Shown here: one piece after another, positions 1 through 9,016 of the stretch
Position numbering within the stretch: the stretch's first letter is position 1
Layout: every line of letters starts with the position of its first letter
Assembly: GCF_008152325.1 (NCBI RefSeq)
Contig: NZ_CP042243.1
Location: 1,679,026 to 1,743,025, forward strand
Direction: 5' to 3'
DNA length: 64,000 nucleotides
DNA from: Crassaminicella thermophila
Lineage (GTDB): Bacteria > Bacillota > Clostridia > Peptostreptococcales > Thermotaleaceae
The notes under the pieces: generated by a model
What the model was told of the DNA's origin: nothing
The model's input: the letters and a program-made list of their open reading frames with translations, nothing else
Database searches by the model: none
Position numbers and translations under genes: made by a program

Positions 1-2008
1 TTGCTAATCTACATCCTCTATGCCCAAGCATTGGATTAAATTCTTTTAATTCTTCAACTGTATCTTTTAAAACCTTATATTCTACACCTATTTGTTCTGA
101 TAATGTCTTAATATCTTCATCATTATGTGGTAAAAATTCATGTAAAGGTGGATCTAGTAGTCTCACAGTTACAGGTCTTTCTCCCATTGCTTCAAATATT
201 CCTATAAAATCTTTCTTTTGAAATGGTAGTAATTTATCTAGTGCAGTCATTCTTTCTTCTAAACTTTTCGCTATAATCATTTGCCTTACAACAGGAATTC
301 TTTCTTCATCAAAAAACATATGCTCCGTTCTACAAAGACCAATTCCTTCTGCTCCAAACTTTACAGCAGTATATGCATCTTTTGGTGTATCTGCATTTGC
401 TCTAATCTTTAGTGTTCTAATCTCATCTGCCCAATTCATTAATTTTCCAAAGTTACCTGTTAATTCAGGCTCTTTTGTTGGAATACTTCCAGCATAGACA
501 CTACCTGTATTTCCATCTAAAGAAATATAATCTCCTTCTTTAAAGATTTTATTATCTATTTTAAAAACTTTATTTATTTCATCAACTTTTATTTCTCCAC
601 ATCCTGCTACACAGCACTTTCCCATTCCTCTTGCAACAACTGCAGCGTGAGAAGTCATACCTCCTCTTGCTGTAAGAATTCCTTGTGCTGCAACCATTCC
701 TTCAATATCTTCAGGAGAAGTTTCTAATCTTACTAATATAGCTTTTTCTCCTTCACTAGCTGCTTTTACTACATCATTCGCACTAAAATATATTCTACCT
801 GTTGCTGCACCTGGTGAAGCAGGTAAGCCTTGTGTAATTTTTTCTGCTACTTTAATTGCTGCCTCTTCAAATGTAGGATGTAGCAACTGATCTAATTGAG
901 TTGGTTCTACTCTCATTATTGCTGTTTCTTTATCAATAATTCCTTCTTTTACCATATCAACAGCTATATTAATAGCTGCAGATGCTGTTCTTTTTCCAGT
1001 TCTTGTTTGTAAAAGATATAAATTTCCTTTTTCTATTGTAAACTCAATATCTTGCATATCTTTATAATGATTTTCTAATAGGTTAGCCACATTCACAAAT
1101 TGTTCATATACTTTAGCCATAGTATTTTTTAACTGAGCAATAGGTTTAGGAGTTCTAATGCCTGCTACAACATCTTCTCCTTGTGCGTTCATTAAGAATT
1201 CACCAAACAATTTTTTCTCTCCAGTAGCTGGATTTCTTGTAAATGCTACCCCTGTTCCAGATGTTTCTCCCATGTTTCCAAAAACCATAGATTGCACATT
1301 TACTGCTGTTCCTAAGTGGCTTGGGATATCATTAAGTTGTCTATAAACAATAGCTCTAGAATTATTCCATGAATCAAACACAGCTCGAACTGCCATTAAT
1401 AATTGCTCTTTTGGCTCTTGTGGAAAATCTTTTCTTGTTTCTTTTTTAACAAGATTTTTATACGCTTTAATAATACTTTTTAGGTTATTTACTGTTAAAT
1501 CAGTATCTAGTTCAATTTTATTCGTTTCTTTTTCTTTTTCTAAAATATGGTCAAATTTATACTTTGGAATACTTAAAACTACATCACTAAACATTTGAAT
1601 AAATCTTCTATAACTATCATAAGCAAATCTTTCATTTCTAGTTACTAATGCTAGCCCCATTACAGATTGATCATTTAATCCTAAATTTAAAATTGTATCC
1701 ATCATTCCTGGCATAGAAATAACCGCACCTGATCTTACTGATACTAATAATGGATTTTTCGTATCTCCAAACTTTTTGTGAATCTTTTCTTCTAAAATAT
1801 ACAAATGCTCAAAAATTTGATTCACTACAGTTTCAGCAATTTTTTTCCCATCTTCATAATATTTATTACAAGCTTCTGTTGTAATAGTAAATCCCGGCGG
1901 AACAGGTAACCCAATTTTAGTCATTTCTGCTAAATTTGCACCCTTGCCCCCTAATAAAGATTTCATTTCCTTATTCCCTTCATGAAATGCATATACATAT
2001 TTTTTCAT
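1..2008 (-). CDS. ppdK: Pyruvate, phosphate dikinase (5' part; C-terminus beyond window)
   Basis: Interconverts pyruvate + ATP + Pi and phosphoenolpyruvate + AMP + PPi in the cytoplasm, linking glycolysis and gluconeogenesis. The reading frame stays open from the ATG at 2008 to the window edge (669 codons). Residues near the start read KSLLGGKGANLAEM, typical of the ATP-grasp domain. The phosphohistidine motif GGMTSHAAVVARG is encoded around 605-668 and CRTEHMF of the PEP-binding domain around 300-325. The last visible residues, NPMLGHRGCRL, also match PPDK. The family is about 875 residues, so roughly 200 are missing off the edge. An AGGAG lies 9 bases before the ATG. It is the last visible gene of the ccpN-ppsR-ppdK operon, and its neighbour ppsR encodes the enzyme that switches PPDK on and off. 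Identification is firm. Confidence 0.97.
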   Translation of the reverse strand, partial: MKKYVYAFHEGNKEMKSLLGGKGANLAEMTKIGLPVPPGFTITTEACNKYYEDGKKIAETVVNQIFEHLYILEEKIHKKFGDTKNPLLVSVRSGAVISMPGMMDTILNLGLNDQSVMGLALVTRNERFAYDSYRRFIQMFSDVVLSIPKYKFDHILEKEKETNKIELDTDLTVNNLKSIIKAYKNLVKKETRKDFPQEPKEQLLMAVRAVFDSWNNSRAIVYRQLNDIPSHLGTAVNVQSMVFGNMGETSGTGVAFTRNPATGEKKLFGEFLMNAQGEDVVAGIRTPKPIAQLKNTMAKVYEQFVNVANLLENHYKDMQDIEFTIEKGNLYLLQTRTGKRTASAAINIAVDMVKEGIIDKETAIMRVEPTQLDQLLHPTFEEAAIKVAEKITQGLPASPGAATGRIYFSANDVVKAASEGEKAILVRLETSPEDIEGMVAAQGILTARGGMTSHAAVVARGMGKCCVAGCGEIKVDEINKVFKIDNKIFKEGDYISLDGNTGSVYAGSIPTKEPELTGNFGKLMNWADEIRTLKIRANADTPKDAYTAVKFGAEGIGLCRTEHMFFDEERIPVVRQMIIAKSLEERMTALDKLLPFQKKDFIGIFEAMGERPVTVRLLDPPLHEFLPHNDEDIKTLSEQIGVEYKVLKDTVEELKEFNPMLGHRGCRLA

Positions 2009-2042
2009 GCCCCCAAACTCCTTTCATAAAAGCATAATTATT

Positions 2043-2864
2043 TTATGTTAACACCTGAGTGTTTTGTTTTATAATTTCTAAAATTATACTTGCACTCTCT
2101 TCTATAGCTTTACTTGATACATCAATAATTGGACATCCAAGTCTTTTCATAATCCCTTCAGCATAATCTAATTCAGAAAGTATTCTATCCATACTTGCAT
2201 AATTTGCTTCATTCTTTAATCCAAGAGCTTTTAATCTTTCTTGTCTTATTTCATTTAGCTTAATAGGATTTGTAGTTAATCCTATTATTTTTTGAGGAGC
2301 AATTTTAAATAACTCTTCTGGTACAGGTACTTCTGGTACTAATGGTACATTTGCCACTTTTATATTTTTATGTGCAAGATACATACTAAGTGGTGTTTTC
2401 GAAGTTCTAGAAATACCTATTAATACAATATCTGCTTTTTTTAACCCTCTAGGATCTTTTCCATCATCATATTTTACTGCAAACTCAATGGCTTCGATTT
2501 TTTTAAAGTATTTTTCATCTAGTTTTCTTATTAATCCAGGTTCATTTTTAGGTTTATCTCCTAAAACTTTTTCTAGAGATTTTATGATCGGTGTCATAAT
2601 ATCTATAGCTAAAATATTATGCTTTTGTGCTGCTTCTCTTAATTTTTTTCTTAATGAAGGGATTACCATTGTAAATACAATCATAGAATTTTCATTTTTT
2701 GCTTCATTTATAATTTCAATAATTTGTTCTTCTTCTGATATGTATGGAAATCTTCTTATTTCGCAATCTTTACATACAAATTGACTTATAGCTGCTTTTA
2801 CTACTTGTTCTCCTGTTTCTCCTATAGAATCAGAAATTACATATACAACTAGTCTGCGATTCAT
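2043..2864 (-). CDS. ppsR: PPDK regulatory protein (bifunctional kinase/pyrophosphorylase, DUF299)
   Basis: This family phosphorylates PPDK on a threonine next to the catalytic His, using ADP, to inactivate it, and removes the phosphate with Pi to reactivate it. The 273-residue protein has the family start (VYVISDSIGETGEQV) and the P-loop-like GISRTSKT at residues 150-157. The length is normal for the family. It lies 34 bases before ppdK and 21 after ccpN on the same strand, with a strong GGGGG-type ribosome binding site, so regulator and target are co-transcribed. The order CcpN-PpsR matches ccpN-yqfL in Bacillus subtilis. The B. subtilis partner acts on PEP synthase or PPDK; here the adjacent ppdK makes PPDK the obvious substrate. 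Confidence 0.95.
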   Translation of the reverse strand: MNRRLVVYVISDSIGETGEQVVKAAISQFVCKDCEIRRFPYISEEEQIIEIINEAKNENSMIVFTMVIPSLRKKLREAAQKHNILAIDIMTPIIKSLEKVLGDKPKNEPGLIRKLDEKYFKKIEAIEFAVKYDDGKDPRGLKKADIVLIGISRTSKTPLSMYLAHKNIKVANVPLVPEVPVPEELFKIAPQKIIGLTTNPIKLNEIRQERLKALGLKNEANYASMDRILSELDYAEGIMKRLGCPIIDVSSKAIEESASIILEIIKQNTQVLT

Positions 2865-2885
2865 CCTTATGCGCCCCCTTTTCCA

Positions 2886-3524
2886 TTATTGCCTTCCAAG
2901 TTCAACTAACAATTTCGTTATATTTGTCTTGGATACTTTTCCTACTACTTTATAATATTCTCTTCCTTCTGTTTCAACCTTTTCTACTACTGGAAGACTG
3001 TCTACTTCATGTTCAATGATTTTAATCGCAGCTTCTAGCACAGTTTCATCTGAATACGTCATAACAATATTTGGCATTCTGGTCATAATTAAACCTACTG
3101 GTACTTTATTTATATCTGTTCCTCCCATAATATTTCTTAGAAAATCTTTTCTAGATACAACACCTGCGAGATAACCATTAGATACGATAAACATTGTTCC
3201 AACATCTTCAAGAAATAATGTTACAATTGCATCGTAAAGAGTAGTTTGTTCTTCAACTACAACAGGTATACCTTTTATATCCTTAACTTTTATACTATGA
3301 ATCCGCTCAGAAATTAGATTAACAGGTTTATTTCCAGAATAAAGATACCCAACCTTTGGTCTTGCATCTAAAACACCTGTCATTGTAAGTATTGCTAAAT
3401 CAGGCCTTAGTGTAGCCCTAGTAACTTTCAGTATTTTTGCAATTTGCTCACTTGTTATTGGTTCATGTTCCTTTACAATATCAATAATTTTTTGTTGTCT
3501 TTCTGTAAATTCTATAGTTATCAC
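2886..3524 (-). CDS. ccpN: HTH/CBS-domain transcriptional regulator, CcpN-like
   Basis: The 212-residue protein has an N-terminal winged-helix domain (about residues 5-60, with ITSEQIAKILKVTRATLRPDLAIL as the helix-turn-helix) and two CBS repeats (about 75-135 and 145-205). This is the layout of CcpN, the Bacillus repressor of gluconeogenic genes that senses ATP/ADP. It leads the ccpN-ppsR-ppdK operon, so it probably tunes PPDK expression to carbon or energy state. Two perfect matches to the published CcpN box lie just upstream and suggest autoregulation. The start is uncertain: the first in-frame codon (GTG at 3524) overlaps the GAGGTGAT ribosome binding site, yet similarity to CcpN begins within the first few residues. 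Confidence 0.85.
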   Translation of the reverse strand: MITIEFTERQQKIIDIVKEHEPITSEQIAKILKVTRATLRPDLAILTMTGVLDARPKVGYLYSGNKPVNLISERIHSIKVKDIKGIPVVVEEQTTLYDAIVTLFLEDVGTMFIVSNGYLAGVVSRKDFLRNIMGGTDINKVPVGLIMTRMPNIVMTYSDETVLEAAIKIIEHEVDSLPVVEKVETEGREYYKVVGKVSKTNITKLLVELGRQ

Positions 3525-3542
3525 CTCTTTTATAGAAATTAA

Positions 3543-3574
3543 TATGTTATACTATTTATATATTATGTTATATT
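3543..3574 (+). promoter_or_regulatory. Tandem CcpN-box-like operator upstream of ccpN
   Basis: Two exact matches to the Bacillus CcpN consensus TRTGHYATAYW occur as direct repeats: TATGTTATACT at 3543-3553 and TATGTTATATT at 3564-3574. They are 21 bases apart, two helical turns. They lie 19-50 bases before the ccpN start, where its promoter must be. The consensus is recalled from the literature on B. subtilis gapB/pckA; binding here is inference, and AT-rich sequence makes single matches cheap. Confidence 0.5.
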
Positions 3575-3695
3575 ATATAATACATTGTAACAAAGATTGA
3601 ATAATTTTACTATAATTTTTTCATTTTTTTTGTAAAAAATTTTATACACCTATCATCAATTGATAAATATTTTTAATGCTTAAATAAACATATAT

Positions 3696-3736
3696 AAAAA
3701 ACAATAGAGGAAAAATCTTATTTTCTCCTCTATTGT
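3696..3736 (-). terminator. Intrinsic terminator of glyS
   Basis: Read on the minus strand, an 11-bp stem (ACAATAGAGGA/TCCTCTATTGT) with an A-rich loop is followed by a T6 run, 27 bases past the glyS stop codon. It separates glyS from the ccpN operon. Confidence 0.85.
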
Positions 3737-3762
3737 CTCCTTCAAACAAATTCATTATACGA

Positions 3763-5154
3763 TTAAAAATCGATTCTTTCTTCAATATATCTTTCTAAAT
3801 CTTCAATCTTTACTCTTTCCTGCTGCATTGTATCTCTATATCTTATAGTAACAGTATTATCTTCTAAAGTATCAAAATCATAAGTTATACAAAATGGTGT
3901 ACCAATTTCATCTTGTCTTCTATAACGCTTCCCTATGCTACCAGAAACATCATAATCAACCATGAATTTCTTAGATAATCTTGCATATAATTTTTCAGCA
4001 CCTTCACTTAATTTCTTTGTTAAAGGTAATATACAAGCTTTATATGGTGATAATGCTGGATGAAGTTTTAGAACAGTTCTACTGCTACCATCTTCTAGTG
4101 TTTCTTCTTCATAAGCATCTACTAAGAAAGCTAATGTTACTCTGTCTACTCCAAGAGATGGTTCTATACAGTATGGTATATACTTTTCATTTGTTACTGG
4201 ATCTTGATAGCTTAAATCAACTCCAGAATGTTCTTTATGCTGTTTTAAGTCAAAATCAGTTCTGTCTGCTATTCCCCAAAGCTCACCCCAACCAAATGGG
4301 AACTTATATTCAATATCTGTTGTAGCATTACTATAGTGAGATAGTTCTTCTTTTTCGTGATCTCTTAATTTTATGTTCTCAGGTTTCATATTTAAATCTA
4401 ACAGCCATTTTTTACAAAAATCCTTCCAATAATTAAACCATTCTAAATCTTCTCCAGGTTTACAGAAAAACTCGAGCTCCATTTGTTCAAACTCACGCGT
4501 TCTGAAAGTAAAGTTTCCAGGTGTTATCTCATTTCTAAAAGATTTTCCAATTTGTCCTATACCAAAAGGAATCTTTTTTCTTGAAGTTCTTGCTACATTT
4601 TTAAAATTTACAAAAATTCCTTGTGCTGTTTCTGGTCTTAAATATATTTCTGCTTTTGAATCTTCTGTTACTCCTTGGTAAGTTTTAAACATAAGATTAA
4701 ATTGTCTAATATTGGTATAGTCTACAACCCCACATTCAGGGCATTTTATATTTTTTTCATTAATAAAATTCTCCATTTTCTCATTAGACCAACCATCTAC
4801 TGTTATTTCCATTCCTTCATTTTCTTTTAGATAATCTTCAATTAGTTTATCTGCTCTAAATCTTGCTTTACATTGTTTACAATCTAATAATGGATCATTA
4901 AATCCTCCAACATGTCCAGAAGCTACCCATGTTTGTGGATTCATTAAAATTGCTGAATCTAATCCTACATTGTAAGGACATTCTTGAATAAATTTCTTCC
5001 ACCAAGCTTTTTTTACATTATTCTTAAGTTCTACTCCTAAAGGCCCATAATCCCAAGTATTTGCTAATCCTCCATAAATTTCTGATCCAGGAAATATAAA
5101 TCCTCTTCCTTTGGCCAAAGCTACGATTTTATCCATTGTCTTTTCTGTAGTCAT
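3763..5154 (-). CDS. glyS: Glycyl-tRNA synthetase, homodimeric class II
   Basis: Charges tRNA-Gly in the cytoplasm. The 463-residue protein is the single-chain alpha2 type rather than the glyQ/glyS tetramer of Bacillus. It opens with the family sequence [22 protein letters not shown]. It carries class II motif 2 (SFRNEITPG followed by [13 protein letters not shown]) and motif 3 (GVDRVTLAF), and an anticodon-binding domain at the C-terminus. Paired cysteines (CKQCKA; CPECG) in the insertion suggest a small metal site. The start has AGGAGG upstream. Expression is controlled by the T-box leader directly upstream. It occupies the glyQS position of the conserved recO-glyQS-ccpN order. Confidence 0.97.
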   Translation of the reverse strand: MTTEKTMDKIVALAKGRGFIFPGSEIYGGLANTWDYGPLGVELKNNVKKAWWKKFIQECPYNVGLDSAILMNPQTWVASGHVGGFNDPLLDCKQCKARFRADKLIEDYLKENEGMEITVDGWSNEKMENFINEKNIKCPECGVVDYTNIRQFNLMFKTYQGVTEDSKAEIYLRPETAQGIFVNFKNVARTSRKKIPFGIGQIGKSFRNEITPGNFTFRTREFEQMELEFFCKPGEDLEWFNYWKDFCKKWLLDLNMKPENIKLRDHEKEELSHYSNATTDIEYKFPFGWGELWGIADRTDFDLKQHKEHSGVDLSYQDPVTNEKYIPYCIEPSLGVDRVTLAFLVDAYEEETLEDGSSRTVLKLHPALSPYKACILPLTKKLSEGAEKLYARLSKKFMVDYDVSGSIGKRYRRQDEIGTPFCITYDFDTLEDNTVTIRYRDTMQQERVKIEDLERYIEERIDF

Positions 5155-5180
5155 TTTCAGTCCTCCTCTTTATCTATTAT

Positions 5181-5380
5181 AAAAATATAAAGCCTTTCGT
5201 CCCTAACACAAGGGACGAAAGGCTTTCCTTCCGCGGTTCCACCCTAGTTGGTACAAAAGTACCCACTTTCAATAGTACGCTCTAGAGTGCCTTTCACCAA
5301 AGTATTATATCGGATTCCCAGCAACACCGACTCTCTTTAATAATTTTCTTTGATTACTCTTCTCTTTCATCGCGATCATC
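5181..5380 (-). promoter_or_regulatory. Glycine T-box leader of glyS
   Basis: The minus strand between glyS and the DUF4342 gene carries a T-box riboswitch, which reads uncharged tRNA-Gly. The T-box core AGGGTGGAACCGCGG is at 5231-5245. It is followed by a 16-bp terminator stem (AAAGCCTTTCGTCCCT/AGGGACGAAAGGCTTT, 5189-5226) and a T-rich tail to about 5181. Upstream are a Stem I AGTA loop-E element in GAGAAGAGTAATC, a distal-loop segment around GGTGTTGCTGGGAATCC, and GAAAGGCAC, whose GGC (complement of 5289-5291) is the likely Gly specifier. The antiterminator forms when the tRNA acceptor end pairs with the UGG of the T-box. T-box identity is firm; specifier assignment is less so. Confidence 0.93.
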
Positions 5381-5432
5381 TATATTTTTTTATGATTCTA
5401 CCATATTGTTCTAATAATGTAAAGATTAAATT

Positions 5433-5972
5433 TTATTCTTCTTCATCTTTCCTTAGATCTACTTTTTCATCTTCTTTATCTATATTGGCCTTGCTTTTAT
5501 ATCCATTTACTTTTAATTTTACATTGTCCAAAGTATCTCCTGCTGCATTTTTCATATTTTCTAAAGCTTCTTCTGCCATTCCATTTATATCAACAATCTC
5601 TCCATCAGTTTTTACGATTTCAATTCTACACTTTGTAACTAAAGCAGCTAAAACACCAACCATAGCAGCTGGTGGAGATAAAACTGCACCTAAAGCTCCA
5701 GCAGTTACTGGTATGTTCATAATTACTTCTCCATCTCTTTTTAAAACAATTTTTGTAACGTTTCCTTTTTTAACTATATCTCTTAATCTATCTAATACTT
5801 CATTACCCATGCCTGAAATATTGTCAGTCCATTTCATATTTTGTTTTTCTTCAATATAAATAATCGCATCAATTACATTTCCATTCGTAGATTCTAATGC
5901 TTCTTTTGCTTCCTTATAACTTACACCTGTTCTATCTCTTACTTGATCCACTTTTTCTAAAGAAATTTCCAT
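5433..5972 (-). CDS. DUF4342 protein with N-terminal UBA-like fold
   Basis: The 179-residue protein starts with a UBA/NAC-like helix bundle (EKVDQVRDRTGVSYKEAKEALESTNGNVIDAI, about residues 5-42). A DUF4342 segment follows (about 55-115: NEVLDRLRDIVKKGNVTKIVLKRDGEVIMNIPV and a hydrophobic AGALGAVLSPPAAMVGVLAALVT stretch that could lie in or against a membrane). The C-terminal tail is charged. Function is unknown. It is the last gene of the era-recO run, 28 bases after recO, with an AAGGTGG ribosome binding site. The UBA-like part also resembles the start of elongation factor Ts, but the rest does not. Confidence 0.75.
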   Translation of the reverse strand: MEISLEKVDQVRDRTGVSYKEAKEALESTNGNVIDAIIYIEEKQNMKWTDNISGMGNEVLDRLRDIVKKGNVTKIVLKRDGEVIMNIPVTAGALGAVLSPPAAMVGVLAALVTKCRIEIVKTDGEIVDINGMAEEALENMKNAAGDTLDNVKLKVNGYKSKANIDKEDEKVDLRKDEEE

Positions 5973-6000
5973 ATTAACACCACCTTAACGTTTTTTATTG

Positions 6001-6741
6001 TTATAATGATTCTAACAATTCTAGACTCTTAAATTTATCTTTATCTACATGTGTATGTATATATTGTTTCACAATTTTATTTAATTCTTTCAAAATATTT
6101 GGCTTAATTTTTAATCTTGATATTTGCGTTAAATCTGTATCCATTAAATACTTCATAACGTTTATGGTAACGTTTGAAATCTGCAACGCATAAGGATCTA
6201 TTCCAAAGCAATCCTTACATAATAAGCCACCCTCCCTTGAACTAAATTTAAACTTTCCAGTATTTAAATTTGCACAATGAACACATATATCTATTTCAGG
6301 TTTATATCCAGCATACATCAAAAGCTTTAACTCATATGCTTTTATTATAGTATCATATTCTTTATCCATATTAGAAATAATACTTAAACACTTTATCAAC
6401 GTATGAAACAAACGATTGTTTGTCTGCCCTTCTGTAATAATGCTTTCTGTTAATTCTAATATATATGAAGCATAGGTCAGTTTTATAACATTTTCTCTTA
6501 ATTTATAAAAGGAATGCTTCAAGTCTACCTGAGAAATTTGGTATAAATCTCTTCCTTTAAACAATACAAACTCACCATAACAAAATGGTTGTGTACCAAC
6601 TGAATATTTTCCTCTAGGTCTTTTAGATCCTTTCGCTACTGCTTGTATTTTTCCAACTTTCTTTGCGAATAATGTAACAATGGCATCACTTTCCCCAAAT
6701 TTTCTTTGCTTTAAGACCACTGCATTAGTCTTTAAAAGCAT
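6001..6741 (-). CDS. recO: DNA repair protein RecO
   Basis: RecO binds ssDNA and SSB and, with RecR, loads RecA in recombinational repair. The 246-residue protein has the N-terminal OB fold (KTNAVVLKQRKFGESDAIVTLF, residues 4-80), an alpha-helical middle, and a zinc-binding motif CVHC...LLCKDC about residues 152-180. The length is typical. A GAGGTGAT ribosome binding site precedes the ATG. It lies directly downstream of yqzL and era, the usual Firmicutes order. Confidence 0.95.
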   Translation of the reverse strand: MLLKTNAVVLKQRKFGESDAIVTLFAKKVGKIQAVAKGSKRPRGKYSVGTQPFCYGEFVLFKGRDLYQISQVDLKHSFYKLRENVIKLTYASYILELTESIITEGQTNNRLFHTLIKCLSIISNMDKEYDTIIKAYELKLLMYAGYKPEIDICVHCANLNTGKFKFSSREGGLLCKDCFGIDPYALQISNVTINVMKYLMDTDLTQISRLKIKPNILKELNKIVKQYIHTHVDKDKFKSLELLESL

Positions 6742-6766
6742 TTTATCACCTCAAAATAGTGTTTTT

Positions 6767-6886
6767 CTACATTGTCATTTTCCTTTTTTTATCTGTTTCT
6801 ACCATTATTTTAAGATTTTTATAATATAAATAAATATTTATATCTCCAGTAATAAAAAACAAATTCCACAATATTTTTTCTAACAC
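6767..6886 (-). CDS. yqzL: YqzL-like small protein (39 aa)
   Basis: A 39-codon gene hidden between era and recO. It starts with GTG at 6886 behind GAGGTGATAATAG and stops at TAG (6767-6769). The product begins MLEKILWNLFFITGDINIYL, matching the W-x-x-F-x-x-TG-x-x-x-x-YL pattern I associate with YqzL proteins, which occupy exactly this slot between era and recO in Bacillus. The function of YqzL is unknown. The correct position, good ribosome binding site and matching pattern support a real gene; its size is why it is easily missed. Confidence 0.75.
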   Translation of the reverse strand: MLEKILWNLFFITGDINIYLYYKNLKIMVETDKKRKMTM

Positions 6887-6972
6887 CCTATTATCACCTC
6901 TCTAAAATCATTTCATATATTATTGTTTTCTCTAATAGGGTGTTTGTATACATTGTAAATTTTGTTATTATT

Positions 6973-7863
6973 TTATAACTTATATCCTAAAGTATTTAAT
7001 ATATTTTCTTGATCTCTCCAGTCTTCTTTTACCTTAACCCATAATTCTAAGAAAACTTTTGAACCTAAAAGATTTTCTATATCTTGTCTTGCACTTTTTC
7101 CTACTCCTTTTAACTTTCTTCCATTTTTCCCTATAATAATTCCCTTATGAGATTTCTTTTCACAATATATAGTTGCACTAATATCAACAATATCTTTTTC
7201 TTTTCTTTTTTTCATACTTAAAACCTCTACAGCCACACCATGCGGTACCTCTTCATGCAAATAATGCAACAGTTTCTCACGAATAATCTCACTAACAATA
7301 ACCTTTTCTGGTTGATCAGTAATCATATCTGCTGGAAAGTATTGTGGTCCCTCTGGAAGCAACTCTACAATTTTTTCTATAAGCTTTTGAACGTTTTTAT
7401 TTTCAAGTGCAGATATAGCTACAATATCATGCAATATTTCATGCTGATTGTACATATTATATATTTTCTCAAATTTTTCTGGAGGAATTTTATCCATCTT
7501 ATTAATAACAAGAATAATTGGTGTTTTAATATTTTTGAGTATTTCTAGAATATATTTATCCCCTGGTCCCATATCAGCTGTATCATCTACTACTAGTAAA
7601 ATAACATCTACTTCATTTAATGTTTGCTGGGCAGATTTTAGCATATATTCACCCAACTTATTTTTTGGCTTATGCATACCAGGAGTATCTAAAAAAATAA
7701 TCTGGAAGTCTTCTTCCGTATAAATAGTTTGTATTTTGTTTCTAGTTGTCTGTGGCTTATCAGACATAATTGCTATTTTTTCTCCAATAATTTGATTCAT
7801 AAGTGTTGATTTTCCTACATTAGGTCTTCCAATGATTGTTACAAATCCTGATTTAAATTTCAT
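6973..7863 (-). CDS. era: GTPase Era
   Basis: Essential GTPase that binds 16S rRNA during 30S subunit maturation. Of 296 residues, the G domain shows G1 GRPNVGKS (12-19), G3 DTPG (59-62) and G4 NKMD (121-124). The C-terminal KH domain carries GIIIGKNGRKLKGVG around 240-255. Length and motifs are complete. It is preceded by the YerB-like lipoprotein (48 bases) and followed by yqzL and recO. The cdd gene that usually precedes era in Bacillus is absent here. Confidence 0.98.
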   Translation of the reverse strand: MKFKSGFVTIIGRPNVGKSTLMNQIIGEKIAIMSDKPQTTRNKIQTIYTEEDFQIIFLDTPGMHKPKNKLGEYMLKSAQQTLNEVDVILLVVDDTADMGPGDKYILEILKNIKTPIILVINKMDKIPPEKFEKIYNMYNQHEILHDIVAISALENKNVQKLIEKIVELLPEGPQYFPADMITDQPEKVIVSEIIREKLLHYLHEEVPHGVAVEVLSMKKRKEKDIVDISATIYCEKKSHKGIIIGKNGRKLKGVGKSARQDIENLLGSKVFLELWVKVKEDWRDQENILNTLGYKL

Positions 7864-7911
7864 CTATTAACCTTCTTTCTATATTTTATTAAAATATTAA
7901 ACTTCCCTTAT

Positions 7912-8994
7912 TTACTCCATTATTAATTCGAAATTTGATGGAATTACCTCTATCCAAGTAACTCCTGGATTTAATCTTATCTCTTCTCCATCCTCATAGA
8001 AAAATTTTGTAATAGCTCTTCTAGATTTTTTCTCCCAAGTTATTTTTCTTATTTCCCCTCCTGTAATAAAAAAACCTTCACCTTTTCCTACCAATGCTAT
8101 TTCTCTTCTTCCTTCACTATCAATGACTTTTGTTTTTGCTTTTTGAATAATTATATTTTTTGCAGTCAAATGCACTTTTGATACTTCGTCTAGATGTGGC
8201 TTGTCATTTATATATCTATAGTATACATTATCTTTTTCTTTATATCGGAAATTAGGTTTATAATTTTTAGAGTATGGAATTTGAATATATGTTAAATGGT
8301 TTCCATGTATTGTTTTATCTTCTTTATTAAACAATAAAGTTTGGTAATTTGCACTTTCTTTATAATGACTTTGTTTCGCCGCTTTCCTAACAGCAGCAGC
8401 ACTAGTATATTCATTATGTGGCCTTGACTTATGATTTTTTCTCCAAAATATATCTTTTCCTCTAGACTGTGCACTAATATCTGCTATTCTTAAATTTTTA
8501 ATATCTTTTAGCGCCTGTGGACTCCCTCCATCATGCACATACAAAGCATCAAATTCCATTGCTTTGTCAATAAAATAAGGTCTAGCACTTCTTACAGGTC
8601 CTATCAACTTTGGCTCATTGATTAAAAATACTGCCATATATCTTGTAATCCAACCTTCTGCTAGAATTTCATAAACAATTTCTGCTTGATCTAATCCAGC
8701 TTGTGGTCGAGCTTTTATTTGATTATCAAGCATAACTGCAAAAGGTCTTTTATTTATATTTTCTTTTTGTGTGTAGATCCCACTAATAGGAGATTGTACC
8801 CCTTTACTTTTTATCTCTTTTATTTTTGTCTCCTCATTATCTAATATTTCTTTGTTATCATCTTGATTATTCGTAATTATTTTAGATTCTTGTTCTAATA
8901 CTACAGGCTTTTCTTTTTTAATGCAACCTCCTACAAAGAAAGTAGCCATAAAAATAGTCAATATAAACATTATCAGCTTGCAATTTCTTACCAT
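7912..8994 (-). CDS. DUF3048 lipoprotein, YerB-like
   Basis: The 360-residue protein has an N-terminal signal and lipobox (FVGGC, lipidated Cys24), a lysine/glutamate-rich linker (about 25-75), then the DUF3048 region (NKRPFAVMLDNQIKARPQAGLDQAEIVYEILAEG...). B. subtilis YerB has the same architecture and its biochemical role is unknown. It is expected on the outer face of the membrane. The start is set by GAGGGGGAC before ATG. It is encoded 22 bases after the DUF502 gene, in the same direction as era. Confidence 0.87.
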   Translation of the reverse strand: MVRNCKLIMFILTIFMATFFVGGCIKKEKPVVLEQESKIITNNQDDNKEILDNEETKIKEIKSKGVQSPISGIYTQKENINKRPFAVMLDNQIKARPQAGLDQAEIVYEILAEGWITRYMAVFLINEPKLIGPVRSARPYFIDKAMEFDALYVHDGGSPQALKDIKNLRIADISAQSRGKDIFWRKNHKSRPHNEYTSAAAVRKAAKQSHYKESANYQTLLFNKEDKTIHGNHLTYIQIPYSKNYKPNFRYKEKDNVYYRYINDKPHLDEVSKVHLTAKNIIIQKAKTKVIDSEGRREIALVGKGEGFFITGGEIRKITWEKKSRRAITKFFYEDGEEIRLNPGVTWIEVIPSNFELIME

Positions 8995-9016
8995 GTCCCC
9001 CTCATCCTTTCATATT

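Noticed and set aside
5350-5859. 169-codon plus-strand ORF over the T-box and DUF4342 gene
   Set aside because: Antisense of a DUF4342-family gene; serine/phenylalanine-rich composition typical of a shadow.
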